Origin: Rhizobium bangladeshense
GTDB lineage: Bacteria; Pseudomonadota; Alphaproteobacteria; Rhizobiales; Rhizobiaceae
Direction: 5' to 3'
DNA: 64,000 nucleotides
Assembly (NCBI RefSeq): GCF_001662075.1
Contig: NZ_LYPL01000005.1
Coordinates: 327,435 to 391,434 of the forward strand
Shown here one piece after another: positions 40,890-50,250 of this stretch (positions are counted from its first letter, which is position 1; the number at the start of each line of letters is the position of its first letter). The notes beneath the pieces are model-generated. The model ran no database searches. It worked only from the letters and a program-made list of their open reading frames with translations, and was not told the DNA's origin. The translations under genes were made by a program, and so were the position numbers.

Positions 40890-42395
40890 GTGGATCTCTT
40901 CAGCAATCTCGCACTTGGCTTTGCCACCGCGGCAACCCTCGACAATCTTCTCTTCTGCCTGATCGGCGTGCTGCTCGGCACGCTGATCGGCGTACTGCCC
41001 GGCATCGGCGCCACGGCGACGATCGCCATGCTTCTGCCGATCACCTTTCAGCTCGAGCCGGTCTCTTCGCTCATCATGCTCGCCGGCATCTATTACGGCG
41101 CGCAATATGGCGGCTCGACGACGGCGATCCTCATCAATATGCCGGGCGAATCCTCTTCTGCCGTCACCGCAATCGACGGCTACCAGATGGCTCGCAAGGG
41201 CAGGGCGGGGGCGGCATTGGCGATCGCCGCGCTCGGCTCGTTCTTCGCGGGCACGGTCTCGACCTTTCTCGTTGCGATCTTCGCACCGCCGCTGACCGAC
41301 ATCGCACTGCAATTCGGTGCGGCGGAATATTTCTCGCTGATGATCGTCGGCCTCGTCTCCTCGATCGCGCTGGCGCACGGCTCGGTCGTCAAGGCGCTGG
41401 CGATGGTCGCGCTCGGGCTGCTGCTCGGCCTCGTCGGAACCGATATCTATACCGGCACGCCGCGCTTCACGCTCGGCATCCGCGAATATGCCGACGGGCT
41501 GAACTTCGTGGCGCTTGCGGTCGGCGTCTTCGGCGTGGCGGAAATCCTGCGCAACCTCGAAGGCGAGTCGACCCGCACGGTGCTGGTGGCCAAGGTTTCG
41601 GGTCTCTTACCCTCGCGCCAGGAATTCAAGGAAATGATCGCGCCGGTCATTCGCGGCACGGCGATCGGCTCGGCGCTCGGCATCCTGCCGGGTGGCGGCG
41701 CGATCCTTGCCTCCTTCGCCTCCTATACGGTGGAAAAACGCCTATCGAAGACGCCGCAGGAATTCGGCAAGGGCGCGGTCGCCGGCGTGGCGGGTCCGGA
41801 ATCGGCCAACAATGCCGGGGCGCAGACGTCGTTCATTCCGCTGCTGACGCTCGGCATTCCGGCCAATCCCGTCATGGCGCTGATGATCGGCGCGATGATC
41901 ATCCAGGGCATCGTGCCGGGACCGAATGTCGCCACTGAGCAGCCGGCGCTATTCTGGGGTATCATCGCCTCGATGTGGATCGGCAATCTGATGCTCGTTA
42001 TCCTCAACCTGCCGCTGATCGGGCTCTGGGTGAAGCTATTGACCGTGCCCTATTATGTGCTCTTCCCCGTCATCATGGCCTTCTGCTCGATCGGGGTCTA
42101 CAGCGTCAATACGAACGTCTACGACCTCTATGCCGTCGCCTTCTTCGGCTTCATCGGCTATGTGCTGGCAAAGCTTCGCTGCGAACCGGCGCCGCTCCTG
42201 CTCGGCTTCGTGCTTGGGCCGCTTCTGGAAGAGAACCTCAGGCGCGCCATGATCCTGTCGCGCGGCGATCCGACCACCTTCGTCACCCGGCCGATCAGCG
42301 CCACGCTTCTGGCGATCGCGGTCGCCGTTCTGATCGTCGTCTTCCTGCCGAGCGTCAAGAAGAAGCGCGAGGAGGTGTTCGTCGAGGAGGCCTGA
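40890..42395 (+). CDS. tctA: TctA-like large membrane subunit
   Basis: The 501-residue permease starts with GTG at 40890 after AGGAGGCGACG. The conserved GVLPGIGATATIAMLLPITF and YYGAQYGGSTTAILINMPGESSS blocks in the first quarter, and GILPGGGAILASFASYTVEK with ESANNAGAQTSFIPLLTLGIP in the middle, are typical of TctA. About 10-12 membrane segments. It is the transport channel of the tripartite system. Confidence 0.94.
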   Translation: MDLFSNLALGFATAATLDNLLFCLIGVLLGTLIGVLPGIGATATIAMLLPITFQLEPVSSLIMLAGIYYGAQYGGSTTAILINMPGESSSAVTAIDGYQMARKGRAGAALAIAALGSFFAGTVSTFLVAIFAPPLTDIALQFGAAEYFSLMIVGLVSSIALAHGSVVKALAMVALGLLLGLVGTDIYTGTPRFTLGIREYADGLNFVALAVGVFGVAEILRNLEGESTRTVLVAKVSGLLPSRQEFKEMIAPVIRGTAIGSALGILPGGGAILASFASYTVEKRLSKTPQEFGKGAVAGVAGPESANNAGAQTSFIPLLTLGIPANPVMALMIGAMIIQGIVPGPNVATEQPALFWGIIASMWIGNLMLVILNLPLIGLWVKLLTVPYYVLFPVIMAFCSIGVYSVNTNVYDLYAVAFFGFIGYVLAKLRCEPAPLLLGFVLGPLLEENLRRAMILSRGDPTTFVTRPISATLLAIAVAVLIVVFLPSVKKKREEVFVEEA

Positions 42396-42486
42396 GGGAT
42401 TGAACTTGCGATCCGTTTGATAGACAAGAAATGATCTGACGCGGGCGCCGGCTGGGCGCCCGTTCGCTTGACAGGATATCCAGGCC

Positions 42487-43656
42487 ATGAGCATCCCCGC
42501 CCGGATCAAGGACGATCTGCCGTTCCTCACAGCCCTGCGACGTGACCTGCATGCCCATCCCGAGCTCGGCTTCGAGGAGGAGCGCACCGCCGGCATCGTC
42601 GCGAGGTTGCTGGAGGAAGCCGGTATTGCCGTGCATCGCGGCCTTGGCGGCACCGGCGTGGTCGGCACGCTGCAGGTCGGCAACGGCACCCGCCGCATCG
42701 GGCTCAGGGCTGACATGGATGCGCTCGCCATGCCCGAGGCGGCGGAGCGGCCTTATAAATCGACGGTGCCCGGCAGGATGCATGCCTGCGGTCATGACGG
42801 CCATACGGCGATGCTTCTCGGCGCCGCACGGCATCTTGCGGCGACCCGGGGTTTTTGCGGGACGGTGCATTTCATCTTCCAGCCGGCCGAAGAAGGGCGC
42901 GGCGGCGCCAAGCGCATGGTGGACGAAGGGCTCTTCAGGCTTTTCCCTTGCGACGCTGTTTATGGGCTGCACAATATGCCTGGGCTTGCGGTCGATGAGA
43001 TCGCCGTGGTCGAGGGGCCGCAGCTTGCCTCTTCCGACAGCTGGCGCGTCACCTTTCGCGGAGTCGGCACGCATGGCGCCAAGCCGCATCTCGGCCGCGA
43101 TCCGATCACGGCGGCCGGCACCTTCCTGTCATCGCTGCAGACGATTGTCGGACGCGTCGTCGATCCGCTGCAGCCGGCCGTCGTCAGCGCCTGCTTCCTG
43201 CAGGCGGGTGACCCCAAGGCGCTGAACGTCATTCCCGACGTGGTCGAGATCGGCGGCACGGCACGCGCCTATTCGCCTGAGGTGCGTGACCAGCTGGCGA
43301 CAGAGATCGGCCGGCTGGCCAGCGGAACGGCTGCCATGTATGGCATTTCAGCCGACTACCGTTTCGAGCGGCGCATTCCGCCTGTCGTCAATGACCGGGA
43401 CGCGACCGCCCGGGCGCTTGCTGCTGCCAGCACGGTATTTGGTGAAAAAGTGCGAACAAGCTTTCCGCCGTCGACGGCGGGCGATGACTTCGCCTTTTTC
43501 GCGCAGAAGGCGCCGGGCTGTTACGCCTGGCTCGGAAACGGGCCGGCGGTGGACGGAGCGCTGCATCACAATACGGCCTATGATTTCAATGATGAGGCGC
43601 TTGGCTATGGCGCGGCTTATTGGGTGGCGTTGGTGGAGCGGGAGCTGAAGGGTTAG
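42487..43656 (+). CDS. M20-family amidohydrolase (hippurate hydrolase / N-acyl amino acid hydrolase type)
   Basis: The 389-residue metallohydrolase has LRRDLHAHPELGFEEERTA, the metal motif MHACGHDGHTAMLLG (about 98-112), FQPAEEGRGGAKRMV with catalytic Glu residues, GRDPITAAGTFL and PSTAGDDFAFF. It cleaves N-acyl or aminoacyl amide bonds in the cytoplasm. It sits 91 bases after tctA on the same strand, so it probably acts on the compound imported by TctCBA. A GGGCGCC/GGCGCCC hairpin lies in the gap before it. Exact substrate not determinable. Confidence 0.9.
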   Translation: MSIPARIKDDLPFLTALRRDLHAHPELGFEEERTAGIVARLLEEAGIAVHRGLGGTGVVGTLQVGNGTRRIGLRADMDALAMPEAAERPYKSTVPGRMHACGHDGHTAMLLGAARHLAATRGFCGTVHFIFQPAEEGRGGAKRMVDEGLFRLFPCDAVYGLHNMPGLAVDEIAVVEGPQLASSDSWRVTFRGVGTHGAKPHLGRDPITAAGTFLSSLQTIVGRVVDPLQPAVVSACFLQAGDPKALNVIPDVVEIGGTARAYSPEVRDQLATEIGRLASGTAAMYGISADYRFERRIPPVVNDRDATARALAAASTVFGEKVRTSFPPSTAGDDFAFFAQKAPGCYAWLGNGPAVDGALHHNTAYDFNDEALGYGAAYWVALVERELKG

Positions 43657-43668
43657 CTGGCGTTTGCG

Positions 43669-43787
43669 GCCCCTCATCCGCCCTATGGGCACCTTCTCCC
43701 CGAGGGGAGAAGAGACTTGCGGCAACGTCTCGCTTCCCTCTTTTCCCCAGCCGGGAGAAGGTGCCCGTTAGGGCGGATGAGGGGGCT
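43669..43787. repeat. RIME-like palindromic element between convergent genes
   Basis: GCCCCTCATCCGCCCTATGG (43669-43688), continuing to CACCTTCTCCC at 43700, is inverted at 43753-43787 as GGGAGAAGGTGCCC followed by GTTAGGGCGGATGAGGGGGC. The stem is about 32 bases with small bulges. It lies at the meeting point of the M20 gene and adenine deaminase and touches the latter's stop codon, so it may act as a two-way terminator. Confidence 0.85.
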
Positions 43788-45615
43788 ATCGGGCACGCCG
43801 ATCATTGTCTGGTTTATGCTCCGAGTCCCACAAAACCTCCAGCACCGGGCCTTCCATCACTCTCCCCGTCACCACATCCGCAATCCCCCTGTCCGTCTGG
43901 TGCGGGCCGGCATTGCAGGCCAGCGTTGCGCCGAAGCAGGCCTTGAAGACGCGGTAGGGCGGTTTCCAGTCGACGATCTTGTCCATTGCCTTGCGGATGC
44001 CGGCGAAGGCCGAAGCGGTATCCTGCAGCGAGGCGTCGGTCACCAGGCCGGAGAGCGGCAGTGACAGGATCGCTTCGATCTTGCCGCCTCCGGCGACCGC
44101 CATGCCGCCGCCGGCTGATATGACGGCGTTGGCGGCGAGCGCCATGTCGCGGGCGTTGCCGCCGAAGACGGTGAGGTTGTGGCTGTCATGCGAGACGGTG
44201 GTGCAGAAGGCGCCGCGCCATTCGCCCCAGCCGGTGAGGAAGCCGACGCGCGTGATACCGTCGGCCTTGCCGTGGCGGTGGGCGACGGCGATCATGGCGC
44301 TGCCGGCAGGCGGCACGACGAAGCCGTCCCGGACCTCCGTTTCGGCCTCGCCCCATTCAGTGAAGCGCGGGCGGTCGATGGTGGCGACGCGGACGCGATT
44401 ACCCTTTGCCGGGATGCGGAAATCGTTCTCGGTCAGCGTCGGCAGCTTGACGGAATTGGTGAGAGGCGCCGTATCGAGCGGCTCAACGACCGCTTCCATG
44501 CTGCCGTTGCGGGCGACGATGCGGCCACCTGAGATGACCAGCCGCGCCCGGAATTCCGCGAGATCCTCGAAAAACACGAGATCGGCGCGGCGGCCGGCGG
44601 CAACAAGACCGAGGTCGGAGCGCTTCAGCCGCTGTGCGGCGTTGAAGGTTGCGGCTTGGATCGCCCATTCCGGCTTCATGCCGTAGCGCACCAGCCGGCG
44701 GGCGACGTCGTCGAGGCCGCCGCTCTCATAGAGTTCATCGGGGAAAACGTCGTCGGTGCAAAGGGTGACGGTGGGCGGCAGGTGGCCGAGACCGTTCAGC
44801 ACCTCGACGAACTCCTGCAGCAGATGATCGTGCGAGCCGCGCAGTTCGATCGTCAGACCGGCGGCAAGCTTGGTGGCGAGATCGGCGCCGGAGGTGAGTT
44901 CGTGGTCGGAGGTGACACCAGCCGCCATGAAGGCGTTAAGATCGGCGCCCTCAAGACCGCGGGCATGGCCGCAGACGAGCTTGCCGGAGGCGAGGCCGGC
45001 ATTCACGATCGCGCTCATCCGGGGATCGCCATCGATGACGCCGCGCATGTTCATGACCTCTGCAACGCCGCCGACGGCCGAAGAGCGCAGCATCTCGGCA
45101 ATGACAGCGGCATCGAAATCAGCGCCGGCAATTTCCAGGCCCGGTGCAGACGGCACGCAGGAGGGGGCAAGCAGGATCATACGCAGCGGCAGCGCGCGTG
45201 CGGCCTCGATCGCCCAGCGCACACCGTCGAGGCCATGGACGTTGCCGAATTCGTGCGGATCCCAGACGACCGTGGTGACGCCGCGCGGCAGCACGGCGCT
45301 CGCATATTCGGCCGGTGTGACCATCGAGCTTTCCACATGCATGTGCGTGTCGATCAGGCCGGGCGTCAGGATGCTGCCCGCCGCATCGATGACCTCGGCC
45401 GCATCCGCGCGGCTTGCCGAGGCATGAACGCTTGCGATCAGCGCGCCGACGAGACCGATATCGGCGTCCCGGATCAGGCCGGTCACCGCATCGAGCAACC
45501 GGCCGCCGGTGATCAGCATATCGAAGGGAGCATCGCCGCGCGCAGCCGCAACGGCGCGGGCGCGCAAAGCGGGATCGTTAAGATCGGCGGGCTCCGGGCG
45601 AGGGATGGTGTTCAT
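43786..45615 (-). CDS. ade: Adenine deaminase
   Basis: The 609-residue amidohydrolase converts adenine to hypoxanthine and ammonia. Features of the bacterial Ade/AdeC family are the metal site LIDTHMHVESSM, WDPHEFGNVHG, GHARGLEGADLNAFMAAGVTSDHE, LCTDDVFPDEL, and a C-terminal domain with HDSHNLTVFGGN. The ATG overlaps the nucleoside hydrolase stop (ATGA). It is the last gene of the seven-gene transport and salvage operon and would process adenine released by the hydrolase. Confidence 0.93.
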   Translation of the reverse strand: MNTIPRPEPADLNDPALRARAVAAARGDAPFDMLITGGRLLDAVTGLIRDADIGLVGALIASVHASASRADAAEVIDAAGSILTPGLIDTHMHVESSMVTPAEYASAVLPRGVTTVVWDPHEFGNVHGLDGVRWAIEAARALPLRMILLAPSCVPSAPGLEIAGADFDAAVIAEMLRSSAVGGVAEVMNMRGVIDGDPRMSAIVNAGLASGKLVCGHARGLEGADLNAFMAAGVTSDHELTSGADLATKLAAGLTIELRGSHDHLLQEFVEVLNGLGHLPPTVTLCTDDVFPDELYESGGLDDVARRLVRYGMKPEWAIQAATFNAAQRLKRSDLGLVAAGRRADLVFFEDLAEFRARLVISGGRIVARNGSMEAVVEPLDTAPLTNSVKLPTLTENDFRIPAKGNRVRVATIDRPRFTEWGEAETEVRDGFVVPPAGSAMIAVAHRHGKADGITRVGFLTGWGEWRGAFCTTVSHDSHNLTVFGGNARDMALAANAVISAGGGMAVAGGGKIEAILSLPLSGLVTDASLQDTASAFAGIRKAMDKIVDWKPPYRVFKACFGATLACNAGPHQTDRGIADVVTGRVMEGPVLEVLWDSEHKPDNDRRAR

Positions 45616-46532
45616 TTGCGGGCCTCGTTGACCAGGGCGGCGAGAATGATGGCGCGCGCCTTATCGGCATCGATGTCGGTGGCGAATTGGGCGTTGTAGG
45701 TCGCATGCGTGGCACGAGTCTCGACGACAGTGCGGCCACGGGTGAGAGCGCCCTGAAGTTCGACGTCGATGCGCGCGGGGCGGAATGTAACGATGTCAGG
45801 GGCGATGAAGGCGACGGCGGCGGATGGATCGTAGATAGCCATTCCAGGGCGGCCGCGGCTGGTGCCGATGCCGATATAACCGGAAAACATATCTGCGATC
45901 AGTTCGGCATTGGCGCCACCGGCATGGCGCACCAGTTCGGCATCCTCCGGCCTTGCCAATACCTTGCGGCAGAGGTCGAGATCGACCATGCGCAGCGGCA
46001 GGCCATGGGCAATGACGATCGCAAGCGCCTCGGGATCGGCAAGCGCGTTGAATTCGGCAGACGCCGTGTGATTACCTGATGTGACGCCGCCGCCCATCCA
46101 GACGAGGTCGTCGATGCGGGTGGCGAGATCGGGACGGGCGAGCGCCACCGCAGCGATATTGGTGAGCGGCCCGAGCGCCAGGATGCGGTGCCGGCCCTGA
46201 CCTTCCAGCCAGCGGCAGAGCGCGGCGAAGGCATCGCGTTCGGCGAGGGTAGGCGCCTGCGGCAGGCCTTTGCCTGATGTCGGGATGCCGAATTTTCCGA
46301 GAATCGCCTGAGCGGTTTCGAGCGTGCCGAGAACCGGCATGGCGCGGCCGGTATGAATGGGGAATGGCCAGCCGAAGGCACTGGCGGCGCCGGCGGCATT
46401 CATTCTGACTTGCGGCAGTGGCGCATTGCCGAAGACCAGCGAGACGCCGTCGATCTCATATTCCGACTGTCTCACCACCAGAATCGCGGCGATGTCGTCG
46501 AAGCCCATGTCCGTGTCGATCCAGACGCCCAT
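45612..46532 (-). CDS. Inosine-uridine-preferring-type nucleoside hydrolase
   Basis: The 306-residue enzyme splits N-glycosidic bonds of ribonucleosides into base and ribose. The calcium-site motif DTDMGFDD is at residues 6-13, followed by ILALGPLTNIAAVALARPDL and DLVWMGGG. FNALADPEAL and YDPSAAVAFIAPD are further family markers. It begins at 46532, four bases after the ABC ATPase stop, and overlaps ade. With adenine deaminase next, purine nucleosides are the likely substrates. Confidence 0.9.
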   Translation of the reverse strand: MGVWIDTDMGFDDIAAILVVRQSEYEIDGVSLVFGNAPLPQVRMNAAGAASAFGWPFPIHTGRAMPVLGTLETAQAILGKFGIPTSGKGLPQAPTLAERDAFAALCRWLEGQGRHRILALGPLTNIAAVALARPDLATRIDDLVWMGGGVTSGNHTASAEFNALADPEALAIVIAHGLPLRMVDLDLCRKVLARPEDAELVRHAGGANAELIADMFSGYIGIGTSRGRPGMAIYDPSAAVAFIAPDIVTFRPARIDVELQGALTRGRTVVETRATHATYNAQFATDIDADKARAIILAALVNEARK

Positions 46533-46536
46533 GATT

Positions 46537-47562
46537 TCACCCGAACCGTTTGAGGTTGGCCGCGCCGGCGACCGGCAGGTCGAAGGCGAGTGCACTGCCG
46601 ATCTCGTGCGGCGGCAGGCCCGCATCGATTTCGGCCTTGATGGACCCGAGCGGCGTATCGAGCAGATATTCGCGGGTATTGCCGGCGAAAGATGTGCCGC
46701 GCACGGTGCCGTGAAATTGACCGGAGCCGAGGATCACCGCGCGTGGACGCCAGGCGAGGCCTGCCGCAGAATCCGGCGTCGCGCCGGAAAGTGCGACCGG
46801 CCCGTTCGGCGTCGCAAGCTTTCCGTCCTTCAGCGCGAAGACATTTTCGAAGCCGACGAAATCGGCGACGAAGGCGGAGGCTGGGTTGTTGTAGATCTCC
46901 TCCGGCGTGCCGATCTGCTCGATGCCGCCGTTCAGCATGACGACGATGCGGTCGGCGAGCGCCAGGGCCTCCACCTGGTCATGGGTGACGAAGATCATGG
47001 TGACGCCGGTCTCCTTCTGCACGCGCTGCAATTCGGCGCGCATTTCGAGGCGAAGGCGGGCGTCGAGATTGGAAAGCGGCTCGTCGAGCAACAACACTTT
47101 CGGCTCCATGACCATCGAGCGGGCGAGCGCCACGCGCTGCTGCTGGCCCCCCGAGAGTTCGGCGGGCTTGCGGCCGGCGAAGGCGGTCAGACCGACGGAT
47201 TTCAGGCCGGCGCCGACGCGGGCATCGAGATCGGTGCCCGAGATTCCCTTGAGCCGCAGGCCGAAAGCGACGTTCTCATAGACGGTCAGATGCGGAAACA
47301 GCGCGTAGGATTGGAAGACGAGGCCGACGGCGCGCTTGTTGGCGGAGACGCGGGTAATATCGGCGCCGTCGAGACCGATGCGGCCGGAGGCGGGCATCAG
47401 CAGGCCGGCAATCGCGCGCATCGTCGTCGTCTTGCCACAGCCGGAGGGGCCAAGGAGTGCGACGAGTTCGCCTTTGCCGATCGCGAGATCGAGATCCCTC
47501 ACCGCGACCGTATCGCCATAGGCGAGCGTCAGCTTGTCGAGTTGAAGATAGGCATCAGACAT
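46537..47562 (-). CDS. PotA-type ABC importer ATP-binding protein
   Basis: The 341-residue ATPase has Walker A GPSGCGKT, Q-loop VFQSYALFPHL, signature LSGGQQQRVALARS, Walker B VLLLDEPLSNLDA and H-loop FVTHDQ. A C-terminal TOBE-type domain (from about 250) is typical of polyamine/iron/putrescine-type importers. It begins MSDAYLQLDKLTLAYG at 47562, overlapping the preceding permease by eight bases. It energises the two permeases upstream in the operon. Confidence 0.93.
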   Translation of the reverse strand: MSDAYLQLDKLTLAYGDTVAVRDLDLAIGKGELVALLGPSGCGKTTTMRAIAGLLMPASGRIGLDGADITRVSANKRAVGLVFQSYALFPHLTVYENVAFGLRLKGISGTDLDARVGAGLKSVGLTAFAGRKPAELSGGQQQRVALARSMVMEPKVLLLDEPLSNLDARLRLEMRAELQRVQKETGVTMIFVTHDQVEALALADRIVVMLNGGIEQIGTPEEIYNNPASAFVADFVGFENVFALKDGKLATPNGPVALSGATPDSAAGLAWRPRAVILGSGQFHGTVRGTSFAGNTREYLLDTPLGSIKAEIDAGLPPHEIGSALAFDLPVAGAANLKRFG

Positions 47563-48334
47563 AACGCGAAAATCCCAGGAAGCGTTCGGCGAGGAAGACG
47601 ATGCCGATCGAGAGGAAGGCGAGAAGGGCGGAGAGTGCCGCGATGGACGGGTCATAAGTGGTTTCCATGTAACCCAGCATGTCGATCGGCAGTGTGCGCA
47701 CACCGGGGCCGGAGAGGAAGAGCGACACCGGCACCTGATTGAAGCTGGTGACGAAGCCGAGGATGAAGGCGGCCAGAATGCCGCCGCGGATATTCGGCAT
47801 CACCACGCGGAAGAAGGCGCCGAGCCTGGAGGAACCAAGCAGGACGGCCGCTTCCTCGATATCCGAACGCAGATTGTCGAGGCTCGCGGAGACGACACGC
47901 ACGGCATAGGGCAGCACCAGCGCCGCGTGGGCGAAGAAGAGGGCGAGCGTGATGTTGAAGCCAAAGGGCACGACGAGATAACGCAGCAATGCCAGGCCGA
48001 CGATAATGCCGGGAACGATGATCGGCAGCGAAACGACGGTGCGGACTGTTTCTGCCGCCGGCAGCCGGTAACGCGACAGGGCGTAGGCGGCCGGGATGCC
48101 GAGGACGAGGGCCGCAAGCGTTCCGAAGACGGCGAGGAACATCGACATGGCGAAGCTGTCGCGGAAGCTTTCAACGGTGAAGACCTTCGTGACCCAGCGC
48201 AGCGACAGGCCCTGTGGCGGGAAGGCCAGCGTATCGCCTGCCGAGAGGGAGGCGGCGATGATGATCAGGAACGGGCCGATCAGGAAGACCAGCAGCAGGA
48301 AAAGCACGATAGGCGAAAACAGGCGGAGGGTCAT
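47555..48334 (-). CDS. PotC-type ABC importer permease
   Basis: The 259-residue protein has six membrane segments and the EAA-like coupling loop DIEEAAVLLGSSRLGAFFRV at about 170. It resembles PotC of spermidine/putrescine importers. Its start overlaps the previous permease stop by ATGA, and its end overlaps the ATPase gene. Confidence 0.92.
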   Translation of the reverse strand: MTLRLFSPIVLFLLLVFLIGPFLIIIAASLSAGDTLAFPPQGLSLRWVTKVFTVESFRDSFAMSMFLAVFGTLAALVLGIPAAYALSRYRLPAAETVRTVVSLPIIVPGIIVGLALLRYLVVPFGFNITLALFFAHAALVLPYAVRVVSASLDNLRSDIEEAAVLLGSSRLGAFFRVVMPNIRGGILAAFILGFVTSFNQVPVSLFLSGPGVRTLPIDMLGYMETTYDPSIAALSALLAFLSIGIVFLAERFLGFSRYV

Positions 48335-49158
48335 CGGCGGTTCCTCGCCGTCGCGAGGCGTTTCAGCAGGATATTGGCGGCAAAGCTCATGACGATCAGG
48401 ATGAAGGCGATGACGCTTGCCGAGACGAAATCATTGGCGACGGAAACCTGCTGGTACATCAGCGTTTCGAGCATCAGCACCTTGGAACCGCCAAGCACGG
48501 CGGGGGTGATATAGGCGGTCAATGAGCCTGTGAAGACAAGTGTGCCGCCGATGACGAGCCCTTCGCGGGTTAACGGCAGGACGACCTTCCAGAAGACCTG
48601 GAACCAGTTGGCGCCAAGCACACGGGCGGCGGGAATCGCATCCCTCGGCATGTTTTCGAGGGCGCTGATCAGCGACAGGATCATCAGCGGCAGGAAGAGC
48701 TGCAGCAGACCGATGAAGACGGCGGTTTCGGTGAACAGCAGGCGCAGCGGTTCGGCACTGAAACCGAGGCCTGTGATCGCCTGGTTGACAATGCCGGTGC
48801 GCCCGAGAATGACAATCCAGGCATAGGTGCGCGCCACCGGCGAGATCATCAGCGGCAGGGTGACGAGGCCGATCAGCCGCCCTTTGCCCTTCGCCGGCAG
48901 GTTGACGATGGCGAAGGCCGCGGCATAACCGATGACGGCCGAGACGGCGGTGACTTCGAGGCCAAGCCGGAAGGAGCGCAGGAAAACAGTGCGGTTCAGC
49001 GTCCCGGAAAAGAAATCGGTATAGGCTGACAGCGTCCAGCCGCCACCGGTGCGGAAGCCCTCCGACAGCAGGATTGCGACGGGCAGCAGAAAGACCAGTG
49101 TTGCAAAGACGGCTGCCGGCAGGGCAAGCGCCAGGGCTTCTGCGCGGTTTTGGAACAT
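48331..49158 (-). CDS. PotB-type ABC importer permease
   Basis: The 275-residue protein begins MFQNRAEALALALPAAVFA. It has six membrane segments and the coupling loop AIPAARVLGANWFQVFWKVV. AAAGGCGCC lies just before the ATG at 49158; an in-frame start 20 codons earlier is less likely. It is the partner of the PotC-type subunit. The binding-protein gene ends 69 bases upstream. Confidence 0.92.
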   Translation of the reverse strand: MFQNRAEALALALPAAVFATLVFLLPVAILLSEGFRTGGGWTLSAYTDFFSGTLNRTVFLRSFRLGLEVTAVSAVIGYAAAFAIVNLPAKGKGRLIGLVTLPLMISPVARTYAWIVILGRTGIVNQAITGLGFSAEPLRLLFTETAVFIGLLQLFLPLMILSLISALENMPRDAIPAARVLGANWFQVFWKVVLPLTREGLVIGGTLVFTGSLTAYITPAVLGGSKVLMLETLMYQQVSVANDFVSASVIAFILIVMSFAANILLKRLATARNRR

Positions 49159-49227
49159 AAGGCGCCTTTCGATCGATGGGATCGCGGTCCCGGCAGGTGC
49201 GCCGGGACTTGTCTTCACCCGGGGAGC

Positions 49228-50250
49228 TTACTGGCCGACCTTTTCGTTCCAGCTCTTCAGCCAGCCGGCGCGGTTGTCGAGGGCGATGGCGGACGGAATG
49301 AGCTTGAGGCTCTTGGCCGTTTGTTCGCCATAGGTGAGGTTATTGACCGCCGCTTCGGAAAGCTTGACCTCGCTGTTGGCGGGGCTGTCGATCAGCTTCT
49401 CGGCGAGTTTGGTCTGGATTTCGGTCGAGAGCCAGAAATCCATGAACTGCAGGGCGAGATCCTGATTCTTCGAACCCTTGGTCAGCACCAGCACGTTCAT
49501 GCCGCCGGTCTGACCCTCTTTTGGGGTTGCCCAGTCAACGGGTACGTCGAGCTTGGTGAAACCAGCCCAGGAGAACCGGCCGATGGGAGCCGCCCAGATC
49601 TCCTCCTGCTGCATCAGCTGCACGAGCTGGGAGGATTTTTCGTAGAAGGTGACAATGTCGTCCTTCTTCTCGCCCAGTGCCTCAATCGGCCCCTTCAGAT
49701 CCGGCGTGTCCTTGCCGAGCGCCAGGCCCAGCATATAGAGCGCCGGCGGGCCTTGGTTGGTGGTGACATTGGGGAAGGCGACATGGCCGACATATTCCGG
49801 CTTCAGGAGATCGGCCCAGGAGTCGATCTTCATCTTGTCGGAGCGGAAGGCGATCGAGGTGGCGTAGAAGGTGTAGCCGACACTCATGCCGTCGCCGTTC
49901 GGGTCCTTGGCGATGTCGTACAGCTTGGCGAAATTGGAAAGTTTTGCAGAATCGACCTTGTCAATCAGGCCGGCGCGCGCGGCGGCCAGCGCATCGGCCA
50001 TCGAAACCGCGGCGAGATCGACGACGGGACTGGCCTTGTTGGCTTCCATCTTTGCCAGACGCTCGACGCTGTTACCGGTCTCGACCACCAGCTTGCAGCC
50101 GCATTGGGCTTCGAACGGTTCGTAGACCAGCGCCTTGTAATCATCCTGGGCGAAGGCATAGACGGAAATGGTCAGCGTCCGTTCGGCGGCAGCCGCACTC
50201 AACGGCGATAGCGCCGCAAGTGCTACTGAAGCAATGAGAGCTTTTTTCAT
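49228..50250 (-). CDS. PotD-type periplasmic substrate-binding protein
   Basis: The 340-residue protein has a signal peptide (MKKALIASVALAALSPLSAAAA) and a type II binding fold: VYEPFEAQCGCKLVVETGNS, VDLAAVSMADALAAARAGLI, GYTFYATSIAFRSDKM and APIGRFSWAGF. The overall family is the polyamine/thiamine/iron binding group. The acidic pocket typical of polyamine binders cannot be confirmed by eye. With a nucleoside hydrolase and adenine deaminase in the same operon, a purine nucleoside or related compound is a candidate ligand, by context. Its ATG overlaps the lacI-type gene stop. Confidence 0.88.
   Translation of the reverse strand: MKKALIASVALAALSPLSAAAAERTLTISVYAFAQDDYKALVYEPFEAQCGCKLVVETGNSVERLAKMEANKASPVVDLAAVSMADALAAARAGLIDKVDSAKLSNFAKLYDIAKDPNGDGMSVGYTFYATSIAFRSDKMKIDSWADLLKPEYVGHVAFPNVTTNQGPPALYMLGLALGKDTPDLKGPIEALGEKKDDIVTFYEKSSQLVQLMQQEEIWAAPIGRFSWAGFTKLDVPVDWATPKEGQTGGMNVLVLTKGSKNQDLALQFMDFWLSTEIQTKLAEKLIDSPANSEVKLSEAAVNNLTYGEQTAKSLKLIPSAIALDNRAGWLKSWNEKVGQ

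Noticed and set aside
42442..42463. GGGCGCC/GGCGCCC hairpin before the M20 gene as a terminator or riboswitch
   Set aside because: It has no T-run and no conserved riboswitch core; it is recorded only as a hairpin.
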